The position numbers were made by a program, and so were the translations under genes. Source: an uncultured Pseudoflavonifractor sp. (GTDB lineage: Bacteria; Bacillota; Clostridia; Oscillospirales; Oscillospiraceae). From it: 60,985 nt of DNA. The notes beneath the pieces were generated by a model. That model was not told where the DNA came from. It was given only the letters and a program-made list of their open reading frames with translations, and did not search any database. Position 1 is the first letter of the stretch, and each line of letters starts with the position of its first letter. The stretch spans positions 1 to 60,985 of the forward strand of contig CANEAY010000013.1 of NCBI GenBank assembly GCA_947425785.1, given 5' to 3'. Positions 31,851 to 40,766 of the stretch are shown here, piece by piece.

Positions 31851-32705
31851 TCACGGCTTACACTGTCCGCAGGGCTCATAGCCCATGTCCAGCAGATCGC
31901 CCCGGGAGCCGGTATAGTCCTGGCGGTTGTCCCCGCTCATGGTGGCCACCCCGGAGCAGTCCGGCAAATGGAACTTGCGGCTTTTCACGTTGAGGACATA
32001 GTCCCCCGTGTCCTCCTCCCCCACTGTCTCCGCCGGGGGCTCCTCCTCCAGAGCGCTCTCCCCCGTCTGGTAGTCGATGACCACCCCGGGCTGGACGTTG
32101 TAGACATAGACGTGGAAGCAGACCCCCTCCCCCCCGTCCTCCACCGAGAGGGCCTCCATCTCCACCCCGGAGCACACCAGGGCGGCGCCGTCGTAGATGG
32201 GGGTCACCCGGTAGAGCACATGGTTGCCGGTGGCCTTCACATAGTCCGCCACCTCATTTTCAAAGGGGAGCATCCCCTCCACATTCATGTACCGTGTCCC
32301 GGTGACCAGGTTCAGCTCGTTGGCGTTCTCTGCGGTGAGCTGGTAGCCGATGAGGTGGCAGCGGTTGTAGAGGTACTTGCCGTCCACGCAGTCGTATTTC
32401 ACCGTGTGCCAGCCGCTGGGCTTCACCTGGCCGATGGAGCCCCGCTCCTCGGTGGGCATGGTCTCGGGCCCCACGTTGGCGTATGCCGGGCCGCACCGGC
32501 CGAAGTAGTCCAGCTGGCTGTACCGCTCAAAGGGGGTGGAGGTCTTGTCCCCGTCGGGGAAGCTGGGCTGGTTTTCCTCCAGCACCACATAGGGCTCCCC
32601 GGCGTAGGCGGGCAGCTCCGCCAGGGTATAGGAGGGCGCCGGGGCCGGGGCGCAGGCACACAGCAGGCACAGGAACACGGCCAGGGAAAACAGGCGGCTT
32701 TTCAT
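31851..32705 (-). CDS. Secreted DNA/RNA non-specific endonuclease lipoprotein
   Basis: The 284-residue protein has a signal peptide with a lipobox-like LLCAC (residues 14-18), so it is probably membrane-anchored outside the cell. The nuclease core carries YNRCHLIGYQL in place of the DRGH of Serratia nuclease; this is the NRxH variant of Gram-positive DNases, and ANELNLVTGTRYMNVEGM provides the metal-binding Asn. The last 45 residues (SRKFHLPDCSGVATM through EPCGQCKP) form an Ada-like Cys-rich metal-binding module. It may serve nucleotide scavenging or DNA processing. GAGGTGAAATACC precedes the ATG. Confidence 0.85.
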   Translation of the reverse strand: MKSRLFSLAVFLCLLCACAPAPAPSYTLAELPAYAGEPYVVLEENQPSFPDGDKTSTPFERYSQLDYFGRCGPAYANVGPETMPTEERGSIGQVKPSGWHTVKYDCVDGKYLYNRCHLIGYQLTAENANELNLVTGTRYMNVEGMLPFENEVADYVKATGNHVLYRVTPIYDGAALVCSGVEMEALSVEDGGEGVCFHVYVYNVQPGVVIDYQTGESALEEEPPAETVGEEDTGDYVLNVKSRKFHLPDCSGVATMSGDNRQDYTGSRGDLLDMGYEPCGQCKP

Positions 32706-32739
32706 GGTATTTCACCTCGCGTTTGATGGGCCCCGACCA

Positions 32740-32768
32740 TGGACAGCGGGGCGGAAGTGTGATATGAT
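32740..32768 (+). promoter_or_regulatory. Promoter of the YesL-like gene
   Basis: TGGACA (32740-32745) and TATGAT (32763-32768) are 17 bp apart on the plus strand, 38 bp before the GTG start. Confidence 0.65.
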
Positions 32769-32806
32769 GGATAAAAAATGTAAGAGAAAAGAGGAGGCGT
32801 TTCCCG

Positions 32807-33424
32807 GTGTTTCGAAGTGTTTTCAACGCCGAAAATCCCTTTTTCGTCCCCTTTGGAAAATTTGTGGACGTGGTCTGCCTCAGCCTTCTGTGGGTGGTGT
32901 GCTCCCTGCCCATCGTCACCCTGGGTCCCGCCACCGCCGCCCTCTACGACTCGGTGGCCCGGTGCCTTCGGGGCGGGCAAAACGGGCCCTACGCCCGGTT
33001 TTTCCGCACCTTTAAGGGAAATTTGAAGGTGGGCGTCCCGGCGGGGCTCCTGGTGGCCCTTTCCGCCTGGGGCATCTATCAGCTCCACCACTTCCTCTAC
33101 CTCAAGGCCGTGGGCCGGGGGCTCTGGTACGGGGCCTATTTCTTCTTTTGGGTGGTGGCCCTGGTGGCCATCGGTATGCTGGCCTATCTTCTCCCCACCC
33201 TGTCCCGGTTTGAATTGAGCTGGAGCAAGCTGCTGGGCAACTGCTGGAGGCTGGCCATGGGCCACCTGCCCTCCACCGTTGTCCTGGGCCTTCTGCTGGC
33301 GGCAGCCTTCGTCATCTTTTACAGTTTTCCCCTTATCGCCATCTTCTGCCTGCCCTGCCTGACGGCCCTGGCCGCCAGCTTTCTGCTGGAGCGTATCTTC
33401 AAGCCCTTCATGGGGGAGAGTTGA
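32807..33424 (+). CDS. YesL-family (DUF624) membrane protein
   Basis: The 205-residue protein has four to five membrane segments and the family opening FRSVFNAENPFFVPFGKFVD followed by LPIVTLGPATAALYDSVARC. YesL proteins occur mostly beside glycan-use ABC transporters in Firmicutes, but their biochemical role is unknown. The start is GTG at 32807 with GAGGAGG upstream. It stands alone here, between the nuclease gene and an unknown gene, and could share a transcript with the latter. Confidence 0.85.
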   Translation: MFRSVFNAENPFFVPFGKFVDVVCLSLLWVVCSLPIVTLGPATAALYDSVARCLRGGQNGPYARFFRTFKGNLKVGVPAGLLVALSAWGIYQLHHFLYLKAVGRGLWYGAYFFFWVVALVAIGMLAYLLPTLSRFELSWSKLLGNCWRLAMGHLPSTVVLGLLLAAAFVIFYSFPLIAIFCLPCLTALAASFLLERIFKPFMGES

Positions 33425-33502
33425 ATCCCTTTCCCCTATTATAATGCCTGGGAGGCAAAGCCGCAAGCCTTGTTCCAACCAGGTTCAAAAGGAGCGAAGC
33501 AT

Positions 33503-34180
33503 ATGGACTACGAAGCTCTCTACATCGCCCAGGCTCCCCACTTTGAAGCCCCCTGTCTCAAGGGCTTCTCCTTCGCCAACGAGTGGCGCAGCGAGTGGAA
33601 GCGGGTCCTGCGCGCCGCCGCCCGGAACCCGGAGGTCTACCCCGTCCAGCGGCAGGAGGCGGTCTATCCCCTCCCCCACGACTTTCAGGGGACGGAAATC
33701 CTCTTCCAGTTCGACCGGGACAAGCTGTGGGACTGGTTCCTGCGGGACGGCAAGCTGAAGGAGCGGCGGGTCTTTCTCCCCCGGGAGCTGAAGACCAACC
33801 TGGACGGTGAGGTGGGCATCAAGGACTCCCAGCTCACCTGGGACGCCGAGGCGCCGGAGCCCACCGTCTCCCCGGAGGGGAAGGAGATCTTCGCCGCCTC
33901 CCTCCCCGGCCTGCCCCCGCCCCTGCGGGTGGTCTACGGCGGCCAGCGGGTGGGGCACTGCTTCACCGGGTGGAAGAAGAACAAGCTGCCCATCTACCTC
34001 ATCCAGGCGGAGTTCACCCCCGCCTTTCTGGGGGACTCCTTCCAGGCGGCCCTCTACCTCTTCTGGATGGACGTGTGCATCCTGTCGGAAAACTGCATCA
34101 AGCTCAAGGAGAAAGACCTGCGGCCCCTGCTCCACATCTTCCGGGACAGCTCCATGCTGACGGTAAAGGGCCTCAAATAA
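33503..34180 (+). CDS. Hypothetical protein of unknown function
   Basis: The 225-residue protein starts MDYEALYIAQAPHFEAPCLK. It is soluble-looking, rich in aromatic residues and Pro, with no signal peptide, membrane segment or motif I recognise. AAAAGGAGCGAAGCAT precedes the ATG at 33503. It follows the YesL-like gene by 78 bp; a TATAAT in that gap (near 33441) may give it its own promoter. Coding is supported by codon use, the binding site and the terminator directly after the stop. Confidence 0.8.
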   Translation: MDYEALYIAQAPHFEAPCLKGFSFANEWRSEWKRVLRAAARNPEVYPVQRQEAVYPLPHDFQGTEILFQFDRDKLWDWFLRDGKLKERRVFLPRELKTNLDGEVGIKDSQLTWDAEAPEPTVSPEGKEIFAASLPGLPPPLRVVYGGQRVGHCFTGWKKNKLPIYLIQAEFTPAFLGDSFQAALYLFWMDVCILSENCIKLKEKDLRPLLHIFRDSSMLTVKGLK

Positions 34181-34219
34181 AAGAAGCGGTGATCCCAAAT
34201 TGGGATCACCGCTTCTTTT
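34179..34219. terminator. Bidirectional terminator shared with the uronate operon
   Basis: An 18-bp stem (AAAAGAAGCGGTGATCCC and its complement) around a short AAAT loop is flanked by A and T runs. It ends both the unknown gene and the leftward eda operon. Confidence 0.93.
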
Positions 34220-34238
34220 ATTCCCTTTTGTATTCGCT

Positions 34239-34871
34239 TCAGCGGACGCTGTCCCGGAGATCGGCGGCCTCACGGGCCAGCTTCTCGATCTCGTCGAACT
34301 TCTCCGCCTCCAGCAAGTCCATGGGCACGATCCAGGTGCCGCCGCAGCAGACCACGTTTTTCAGGGTCAGGTAGTCCTTGGCGTTGCCCGGCTTCACGCC
34401 GCCGGTGGGCATGAACTTCATGTCGGCGTAGGGGCCGGAGAGAGCCTTGAGCATCCCCACGCCCCCCACCACCTCGGCGGGGAAGAGCTTGACCATCTTC
34501 AGCCCCTCCCGCATGGCCGCCTCCACCTCGGAGGGGGTGGCGGTGCCGGGGATGACGGGGATGGTGTGCTTATTGCACCAGCGGACGGTCTCCAGATTGA
34601 GGCCGGGGCTGATAATGGCCTTGGAGCCGGCCCGGACAGCCTCCTGGGCGGTCTCGGGGGTGAGGACGGTACCGGCGCAGACGAACATACCGGGCACCTC
34701 CCTGGCGATGGCCTCGATGGAGCCGGCGGCAGCCTGGGAGCGGAAGGTGATCTCGGCGGCGGGCAGGCCGCCGTTCATCAGGGCGCGGGCCAGGGGCACC
34801 GCGTGCTCCACCTTGTCCATCTTGATGACGGGCACGATGCCGACTTTATAGAGAATTTGTTCCATATCCAT
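34239..34871 (-). CDS. eda: KDPG/KHG aldolase
   Basis: The 210-residue class I aldolase cleaves 2-keto-3-deoxy-6-phosphogluconate to pyruvate and glyceraldehyde-3-P. GGLPAAEITFRSQAA contains the catalytic Glu. The Schiff-base Lys is in MVKLFPAEVVGG, and MPTGGVKPGNAKDYL is the phosphate-binding loop. It is the last gene of the uronate operon and completes the pathway after KdgK, 17 bp upstream. AAGGAG precedes the ATG. Confidence 0.95.
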   Translation of the reverse strand: MDMEQILYKVGIVPVIKMDKVEHAVPLARALMNGGLPAAEITFRSQAAAGSIEAIAREVPGMFVCAGTVLTPETAQEAVRAGSKAIISPGLNLETVRWCNKHTIPVIPGTATPSEVEAAMREGLKMVKLFPAEVVGGVGMLKALSGPYADMKFMPTGGVKPGNAKDYLTLKNVVCCGGTWIVPMDLLEAEKFDEIEKLAREAADLRDSVR

Positions 34872-34887
34872 GGCTTTTTTCTCCTTT

Positions 34888-35844
34888 TCAGGCCTTCTGC
34901 CTGGTCTGGGCCATAAACTTCTCCAGCTCCTGTCGGGTGGGAAGGCCCTCGTTATCGCTGACGTGCATGATCTGGATGGTGCCGATGGCGCCCGCCCGCT
35001 GGACGGCCTGCTCCAGGGAAAGGCCCTCCATGAGGGCGCTTTCCAGTCCGGCGGCGAAGCCGTCCCCCGCGCCCACGGTGTCCACGATCTCCTTGGGGGG
35101 ATAGGCGGGGGTGTGGAAGGAGCCGTCCCTGGTGAAGGTCTCGGCCCCGTCGGCGCCGGTCTTCACCACCACGGTCTTGGCCCCCAGATCCAGGTAGAAC
35201 TTGCCGATGACCTTGGGATCCTTGCTGCCGCAGAGGATAAGGCCCTCGTTCTCGCCGGGGAGGACGTAGTCCGCCTTGGCGCACATCTTGTTGATCTCCT
35301 CCACCATCTTCTCCTTGCTGCTCCACAGCTGGGGCCGCAGGTTGGGGTCAAAGAAGATGGGGATGCCCGCCTTCCGGGCCCCGTCCATCAGGTAATAGGT
35401 GGTGGCCAGGGCGGTCTCGGAGGTGGCGGGTAGGATGCCGCTCAAATGGATGGCGTCCCACTGGGTGAGATCCACGTCCTTCACGTCCTCCACCGAGATG
35501 GTGGAGGCGGCGGAGCCCGCCCGGAAGTAGTAGATGTCCGGGTCGCCCTGGCTGGTCTTGCTCTTGAGCATGAAGCCGGTGCGGTGGGCGGGGTCGATCT
35601 GGGTCAGGGAGGTGTCGATGCCGTTTTCGTTCATACAGTTGATGATCTGGCGGCCGAAGGGATCCTCCCCCACCTTGGTGAGGTAGCCCACCGTGTGGCC
35701 CAGCCGGGTCAGGCCCACGGCCACATTGAACTCGGCGCCGGCCACAGAGGTGGAGAAGTGCTTGACCTTCTCCAGCTTGGCCTCCTCCTGGGCGATGAAC
35801 AGGCCCATGGGCTCGCCCACCGTCAATACGCGTTTTCCGGTCAT
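34888..35844 (-). CDS. kdgK: 2-dehydro-3-deoxygluconate kinase (PfkB family)
   Basis: The 318-residue kinase phosphorylates KDG to KDPG. The PfkB signatures are present: GGAEFNVAVG-type N-terminal site (here SVAGAEFNVAVGLTRLG), FDPNLRPQLWSS typical of KDG kinases, and the C-terminal DTVGAGDGFAAGLESAL with the catalytic Asp. Its product feeds eda next door, which together with kduI and kduD fixes the substrate assignment. GGAGGCGCTG precedes the ATG. Confidence 0.94.
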   Translation of the reverse strand: MTGKRVLTVGEPMGLFIAQEEAKLEKVKHFSTSVAGAEFNVAVGLTRLGHTVGYLTKVGEDPFGRQIINCMNENGIDTSLTQIDPAHRTGFMLKSKTSQGDPDIYYFRAGSAASTISVEDVKDVDLTQWDAIHLSGILPATSETALATTYYLMDGARKAGIPIFFDPNLRPQLWSSKEKMVEEINKMCAKADYVLPGENEGLILCGSKDPKVIGKFYLDLGAKTVVVKTGADGAETFTRDGSFHTPAYPPKEIVDTVGAGDGFAAGLESALMEGLSLEQAVQRAGAIGTIQIMHVSDNEGLPTRQELEKFMAQTRQKA

Positions 35845-35857
35845 TTTCAGCGCCTCC

Positions 35858-36658
35858 TTACGGCTGCTTGCCGATGTAGGCCAGGATGCCGCCGTCCACG
35901 TAGAGGATGTGGCCGTTGACGAAATCGGAGGCCTCGCTGGCCAGGAACACGGCGGGACCCATCAGATCCTCGGTGGTGCCCCAGCGGGCGGCGGGGGTCT
36001 TGGCGATGATGAACTGGTCAAAGGGGTGGCGGCTGCCGTCGGCCTGCCGCTCCCGGAGGGGGGCGGTCTGGGGGGTGGCGATGTAGCCGGGGCCAATGCC
36101 GTTGCACTGGATGTTGGCCTCGCCGTACTCGGAGCAGATGTTCCGGGTGAGCATCTTCAGGCCCCCCTTGGCGGCGGCGTAGGCGGAGACGGTCTCCCGG
36201 CCCAGCTCGCTCATCATGGAGCAGATGTTGATGATCTTGCCCTTCCCCTTCTTCAGCATACCGGGGATGACGGCCTTGGAGACGATGAAGGGAGCGTTGA
36301 GATCCACGTCGATGACCTTGCGGAACTCGTCGGCGGACATCTCCAGCATGGGGATGCGGCGGATGATGCCGGCATTGTTCACCAGGATGTCGACGGTGCC
36401 TACCTCCTTCTCGATCTTGGCCACCAGCTCGGTCACAGCGTGTTCATCAGTCACGTCGCAGACATAGCCGTGGGCGTCGATGCCCGCCTCCTTGTAGGCG
36501 GCCATACCCTTGTCCACCAGCTCCTGGTTGATGTCATTGAAGACGATGGTGGCGCCCACGTTGGCGTAGGCGGAGGCGATGGCGAAGCCGATGCCGTAGC
36601 TGGCGCCGGTGATGAGGGCCACCTTTCCGTCCAGGCGGAAACTCTTTTCAGAAATCAT
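35858..36658 (-). CDS. SDR oxidoreductase, gluconate 5-dehydrogenase-like
   Basis: The 266-residue short-chain dehydrogenase has the NAD(P)-binding TGASYGIGFAIA, NNAGIIRR and the active-site Ser-Tyr-Lys set (NICSMMSELGRETVSAYAAA, then K). NICSMMSELGRETVSAYAAAK and SDFVNGHILYVDGG match IdnO/Ga5DH, which interconverts gluconate and 5-ketogluconate, better than KduD. In this operon it may handle a keto-uronate or keto-gluconate side product. The ATG at 36658 has GAGGAG upstream; codons before it are not part of the protein. It lies 16 bp after kduI. Confidence 0.85.
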   Translation of the reverse strand: MISEKSFRLDGKVALITGASYGIGFAIASAYANVGATIVFNDINQELVDKGMAAYKEAGIDAHGYVCDVTDEHAVTELVAKIEKEVGTVDILVNNAGIIRRIPMLEMSADEFRKVIDVDLNAPFIVSKAVIPGMLKKGKGKIINICSMMSELGRETVSAYAAAKGGLKMLTRNICSEYGEANIQCNGIGPGYIATPQTAPLRERQADGSRHPFDQFIIAKTPAARWGTTEDLMGPAVFLASEASDFVNGHILYVDGGILAYIGKQP

Positions 36659-36674
36659 GTTCAATACTCCTCTC

Positions 36675-37517
36675 TCACCGCAGGTCGGGCACGGCAATGT
36701 TGTCCATGTCGTCGAACTCCTTGTTCTCGCCGCCCATGGCCCAGATGAAGGCATAGCTGCTGGTGCCGCATCCGCAGTGGATGGACCAGGAGGGGGAGAT
36801 CACCGCGTCAAAGTTCTGCATCACCAGGTGGCGGGTCTGCTGGGGCTGGCCCATGAAGTGCATGACCACATTGTCCTTGGGCAGGTTGAAGTAGGTGTAG
36901 ATCTCCATGCGCCGCTCGTGGGTGTGGCAGGGCATGGAGTTCCACACGCTGCCGGGAGAGAGCTGGGTCAGGCCCATGCACAGCTGGCAGGTCTCCAGCA
37001 CATCGGGGTGGATGAACTGGTTGATGACCCGCTTGTTGCTGGTCTCCTCACTGCCGCAGGGCCGCTTGGCGGCGTCCTTCATGGAGATGAAGGTGGTCTT
37101 GCAGGGTTTGTGGGCGGGGGCGGAGACCAGGTAGAACCGGGCGGGGTCATTCCCGTCCTTGCTCTTGAAGGTCACCGCCTTGGTGCCCATGGAGATGTAG
37201 AGGCAGTCCTCAAAGTCCAGGTCATAGGTGACCCCGTCGGCCTCGATGACGCCGGGGCCGCCCAGGTTGAACACCCCGGCCTCCCGGCGCTCCAGGAAAT
37301 AGTGGGTGCCGAAGTTGGCCCACACGTCGATGCCCTGGTCGATGGGCACCGCCTTGGTCACAGGCATGATGCCCAACACCACCATACGGTCCACATGGGA
37401 GTAGACCGCCTGGACGGCGTCAGGCTGGTAAAGCCCCTGGATGAGGAACTCATCCCGCAGCTCCTCGGTGGTGTAGCGCTGCATATCCTTGGGGCCGGTG
37501 GAATAGCGAATGTCCAT
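36675..37517 (-). CDS. kduI: 5-keto-4-deoxyuronate isomerase
   Basis: The 280-residue cupin isomerase converts 5-keto-4-deoxyuronate (DKI), formed from unsaturated uronates released by polysaccharide lyases, to 2,5-diketo-3-deoxygluconate. MPCHTHERRMEIYTYF carries the His/Glu zinc ligands, and the closing SPSWSIHCGCGTSSYAFIWA and NIAVPDLR are typical KduI endings. GGGGGAGAGAGGC precedes the ATG. Confidence 0.95.
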   Translation of the reverse strand: MDIRYSTGPKDMQRYTTEELRDEFLIQGLYQPDAVQAVYSHVDRMVVLGIMPVTKAVPIDQGIDVWANFGTHYFLERREAGVFNLGGPGVIEADGVTYDLDFEDCLYISMGTKAVTFKSKDGNDPARFYLVSAPAHKPCKTTFISMKDAAKRPCGSEETSNKRVINQFIHPDVLETCQLCMGLTQLSPGSVWNSMPCHTHERRMEIYTYFNLPKDNVVMHFMGQPQQTRHLVMQNFDAVISPSWSIHCGCGTSSYAFIWAMGGENKEFDDMDNIAVPDLR

Positions 37518-37530
37518 GCCTCTCTCCCCC

Positions 37531-37893
37531 TTACGCCTTCTGGGTCAGGTGGATGCGGAAGCCGGCGATGTCCTTGGCAAAGTAGATGACCCGGATCTTG
37601 CCGTCGGGGCCCTTCCCGGCGCTGTCCATCTCGAACTCGATGCCCTTGGAGGCCAGATACTCCATGGCCTTCTCGGTGTCGTTGGTGCGGATGGCGATGT
37701 GGCCCTTCTCGCCATAGAAGGGCTTCTTCATGATCTCAAACTCATCCTTGCCCACAAAGTAGCTGCCCTCGGTCTCCCGGCAGGCAAAGCCGAACAGGGA
37801 GCTCAGCAGCTCCGCCGTGGCCTTGCCCTCGGCAGAGCCGGGCTCGTTGATGCCGATATGGGCCAGCTCAAAGCCCAGTTCCTTTACGTCCAT
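37531..37893 (-). CDS. VOC/glyoxalase-fold protein of the uronate operon
   Basis: The 120-residue protein has the vicinal-oxygen-chelate layout: an N-terminal ELAHIGINEPG strand, a central GHIAIRTNDTEKAMEYLASK repeat and a C-terminal IRVIYFAKDIAGFRIHLTQ. Family members bind metals and act on small keto or hydroxy compounds. It sits between kduI and kduD with normal spacing, so a role on a uronate or 2-keto-3-deoxy intermediate is likely, but no reaction can be assigned. GAAGGGAG precedes the ATG. Confidence 0.75.
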   Translation of the reverse strand: MDVKELGFELAHIGINEPGSAEGKATAELLSSLFGFACRETEGSYFVGKDEFEIMKKPFYGEKGHIAIRTNDTEKAMEYLASKGIEFEMDSAGKGPDGKIRVIYFAKDIAGFRIHLTQKA

Positions 37894-37923
37894 TGGTAAA
37901 ACTCCCTTCTGAGTAATGGCCCT

Positions 37924-38685
37924 TTATTTGGCCAGATAGCCGCCGTCCACGGGGATGACGGCGCCGGTCACATAGTCGGAAGCGGCGCTGGCCAGGAAAA
38001 TGGCCAGGCCCTTCATATCCTCCGGGGCGCCCCAGCGGTGGGCGGGGATGCGGCCCAGGATCTCCTTGTTGCGGCCCTCGTCGTTGATGAGGGCGGTGTT
38101 CATCTCGGTGGCCATGTAGCCGGGGGCGATGGCGTTGACCTGGATGTTGCGGCCCGCCCACTCGTTGGAGAGGGCCTTGGTGAGCTGGGCCACGCCGCCC
38201 TTGCTGGCGGCATAGGCGGGAACGGTGAAGCCGCCGAAGAAGGAGAGCATGGAGGCCAGGTTGATGATCTTGCCGCCCCCCTGCTCCAGCATCTTCCGGC
38301 CCGCCAGCTGGCACAGGACGAATACAGCGTTCAGGTTCACGTTGATGACGGTGTCCCAGTCCTCCAGGGTGAAGTCCTCGCAGTGGCTGCGGCGCTGGAC
38401 ACCGGCATTGTTGAGCAGGATGTCGATGCCGCCGCCCAGCAGCTCAACGGCCTTGTCAAAGACAGCGGGAATACCGGCGCGGTCGGACAGGTCGCCCTGG
38501 AGCCCGGTCACGTCCAGGCCCTTGGCCCGAAGGGCCTCGGCAGCCTTGAGCACCGCGTCGCTGGAGCCCAGGATGACCACCTTGGCCCCGGCCTCCGCCA
38601 GGCCCTCGGCCATGCCCAGGCCCAGGCCCCGGCCTCCGCCGGTGACCAGGGCCCGCTTGCCGGTCAGATCAAAAAGATTCGTCAT
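37924..38685 (-). CDS. kduD: 2-dehydro-3-deoxy-D-gluconate 5-dehydrogenase
   Basis: The 253-residue SDR reduces 2,5-diketo-3-deoxygluconate to KDG with NAD(P)H. TGGGRGLGLGMAEGLAEAGA is the Rossmann loop, and NNAGVQRR, ASMLSFFGGFTVPAYAASKG and NAIAPGYMATEMNT closely follow E. coli KduD. It acts right after KduI. GGAGGACGCG precedes the ATG, 14 bp after the upstream dehydrogenase gene. Confidence 0.94.
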   Translation of the reverse strand: MTNLFDLTGKRALVTGGGRGLGLGMAEGLAEAGAKVVILGSSDAVLKAAEALRAKGLDVTGLQGDLSDRAGIPAVFDKAVELLGGGIDILLNNAGVQRRSHCEDFTLEDWDTVINVNLNAVFVLCQLAGRKMLEQGGGKIINLASMLSFFGGFTVPAYAASKGGVAQLTKALSNEWAGRNIQVNAIAPGYMATEMNTALINDEGRNKEILGRIPAHRWGAPEDMKGLAIFLASAASDYVTGAVIPVDGGYLAK

Positions 38686-38699
38686 TTCCGCGTCCTCCT

Positions 38700-39713
38700 T
38701 CAGTCAAACCGGAACATGACCTTCACCGCGCCGGTGCCCTTGGTGGTGAGCAGGTCGAAGCCCTTCTGGGCCTCGGCGGCGGGGAGGACATGGGTGATGA
38801 TCTTCTCGTAGTTGGGGTCGGCCCCCACGATCTTGGCGGCCAGGGCGAAGTCCTTCTTCCGGTAGACCCGGGTGAAGAGGATGTCGCACTCCTTGGCCAT
38901 GCCGTAGAAGAAGGGCATGGAGGCGGGCTTGGCGTAGGAGGCCACCACGAACACATGGCCCTTCACCTTCACAGCGTCCAGCAGAACGTCGGCCACAGGC
39001 TGCACACCGGCGCAGTCGAAGACCCAGTCGTAGCCGTCGCCGCCGGTGCGGGACTTGCAGTAGTCTCCCATGGGGCCCACCTTGGTGGGATCCTGCACTT
39101 CAAAGCCCATATCCCGGGCCATCTGGGCCCGGGCGGGATCGGTCTCCATCATCACCAGATCCTGGCAGCCAAAGACCCGCAGGGTCAGGGCCACCACCAT
39201 GCCGATGGTGCCGCAGCCGAAAACGACGGCGTTGTCGCCGGGGGTGTAGCCCTGCTCCCGCAGGGCGTGGACGGCCACGGCGGCGGGCTCCACGAAGGCG
39301 CCCAGCTTGAAGGAGATGTTGTCGGGCAGAGGGATGATGCTGTCCACGGGCACAGGGACGTACTCGGCGAAGCCGCCGTCGCAGTCGATGCCCAGCAGTC
39401 CCAGGGTGTTGCACACGTGGCCGTTGCCCTCCCTGCAGGGGGTGCAGTGGCCGCAGGACAGGAGGGGATAGGCGGTGACCCGGCTGCCCTTGGGCACGCC
39501 GGGAACATTGTCGGACTCCAGAACGCCGGAGAACTCATGGCCCATGACCAGGGGGGCCTTGGCCCGGGGGTGGGAGCCCTCGTAGATATGCAGATCGGTG
39601 CCGCAGATGCCCGCGTGGGACACCTTCACCATGGCATAGCCCTCTTTCAGCTCCGGCTTGGGGATATCCTTTACCGCCAGCTTGTTGGGGCCTTCATAGA
39701 CAATAGCCTGCAT
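38700..39713 (-). CDS. Zinc-dependent medium-chain polyol/uronate dehydrogenase
   Basis: The 337-residue MDR enzyme has catalytic-zinc Cys/His (GICGTDLHIYEG, GHEFSG), structural-zinc cysteines (SCGHCTPCREGNGHVC) and a Rossmann VVFGCGTIGMVVAL. It resembles sorbitol, galactitol-1-P and L-idonate 5-dehydrogenases. With the IdnO-like SDR it might form an idonate/5-ketogluconate couple inside the uronate operon, but the true substrate is unknown. GGAGGCG precedes the ATG. Confidence 0.85.
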   Translation of the reverse strand: MQAIVYEGPNKLAVKDIPKPELKEGYAMVKVSHAGICGTDLHIYEGSHPRAKAPLVMGHEFSGVLESDNVPGVPKGSRVTAYPLLSCGHCTPCREGNGHVCNTLGLLGIDCDGGFAEYVPVPVDSIIPLPDNISFKLGAFVEPAAVAVHALREQGYTPGDNAVVFGCGTIGMVVALTLRVFGCQDLVMMETDPARAQMARDMGFEVQDPTKVGPMGDYCKSRTGGDGYDWVFDCAGVQPVADVLLDAVKVKGHVFVVASYAKPASMPFFYGMAKECDILFTRVYRKKDFALAAKIVGADPNYEKIITHVLPAAEAQKGFDLLTTKGTGAVKVMFRFD

Positions 39714-39738
39714 GGCAAAACGCCTCCAAATTATTTTA

Positions 39739-40713
39739 TCACTTCTTCGGGGTGTTCACCGGATAATGCACCGGCTCCCCTTTCAAAAACCGCACCGTCT
39801 CCTCGGCGCACTTGCGGTTGAGCTCCACGGCGGACTCCTCGGAGTACCAGCCCATATGGGGGGTGACCACCACGTTCTCGTGGCGGAAGAGGGGGCTGTC
39901 CTTGCTCAAAGGCTCGGCGCACACCACGTCGATGCCCGCGCCGGCCAGCTTCCCGGAGGAGAGGGCCCGCTCCAGGGCCTCCTCGTCCACCAGGCCGCCC
40001 CGGGCCACGTTGATGAAGTAGGCCCCGTCCTTCATCTTGGAGAAGGCGGCGTCGTTCATCATGCCCTTGGTCTCGGCGCTGAGGCCGCAGTGGAGGGAGA
40101 GGATGTCGGCCTGGGCGAGCACCTCGTCCATGCTCCCCTTGAACTCGATATAGTCGGGGGCGTGGAAGCCGGGCTTACCGCAGGCGGCGTCATAGGCGAT
40201 GACCTTACAGCCCAGGGCGTTGACCCGGTGGGCAAAGGCCTGGCCGATGCGGCCGGCGCCGATGAGGCCCACCGTCCGGGTAGACAGGCGGTGGACGGGC
40301 ACGGCCTCGATGTAGTTCCACACTCCGGCCTTGGTCATGTTGCCGATCATGTGTACCTTGCGGGTCAGGGCCAGCATCAGGCCCAGGGCCTGATCAGCCA
40401 CCTCGTTGGTGCCGTAGTCGGGCACGTTGCAGATCTGCACGCCGTACTCGGTGGCGTCGGCCAGGTTCACGTTGTCCACGCCCACGCCATAGCGTACCAC
40501 AAATTTCAGGGTGGGGATAGCCTCAAAGATCTTCCTGTCCATGCGGGTGTACTGGTTGAGGAAGCACACCGCGCCCTGGCACTGCTCGATGACGGCCTCC
40601 TGGGTGGTGCAGTGGAGCCACTTGAAATCCATGCCGGCTGCGTCAAAGACGGCCTTTTCGGTGTCCACGTCCTTATGGTCGCAGTCGCAGATGATGATCT
40701 TCGGATTTTCCAT
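39739..40713 (-). CDS. D-2-hydroxyacid dehydrogenase (CtBP/PGDH family)
   Basis: The 324-residue NAD-dependent dehydrogenase has GLIGAGRIGQAFA as the nucleotide loop and the catalytic Arg, Glu and His (NVARGGLVDEEAL, CAEPL, TPHMGWYS). It resembles SerA/CtBP-type enzymes but has no ACT domain, so serine biosynthesis is unlikely. In this operon it may reduce a 2-keto acid derived from uronates. The ATG at 40713 is preferred (AAAGGAC upstream); an ATG 18 bp earlier is possible. Confidence 0.82.
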   Translation of the reverse strand: MENPKIIICDCDHKDVDTEKAVFDAAGMDFKWLHCTTQEAVIEQCQGAVCFLNQYTRMDRKIFEAIPTLKFVVRYGVGVDNVNLADATEYGVQICNVPDYGTNEVADQALGLMLALTRKVHMIGNMTKAGVWNYIEAVPVHRLSTRTVGLIGAGRIGQAFAHRVNALGCKVIAYDAACGKPGFHAPDYIEFKGSMDEVLAQADILSLHCGLSAETKGMMNDAAFSKMKDGAYFINVARGGLVDEEALERALSSGKLAGAGIDVVCAEPLSKDSPLFRHENVVVTPHMGWYSEESAVELNRKCAEETVRFLKGEPVHYPVNTPKK

Positions 40714-40766
40714 CGGAATAAGTCCTTTCATCAGGCAAATATGATTTTAGGAGGAGGGGCTGCTGC

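Noticed and set aside
36659-36754. Upstream extension of the IdnO-like SDR
   Set aside because: These codons overlap the end of kduI in another frame and precede a good ribosome site and the conserved SDR start at 36658.
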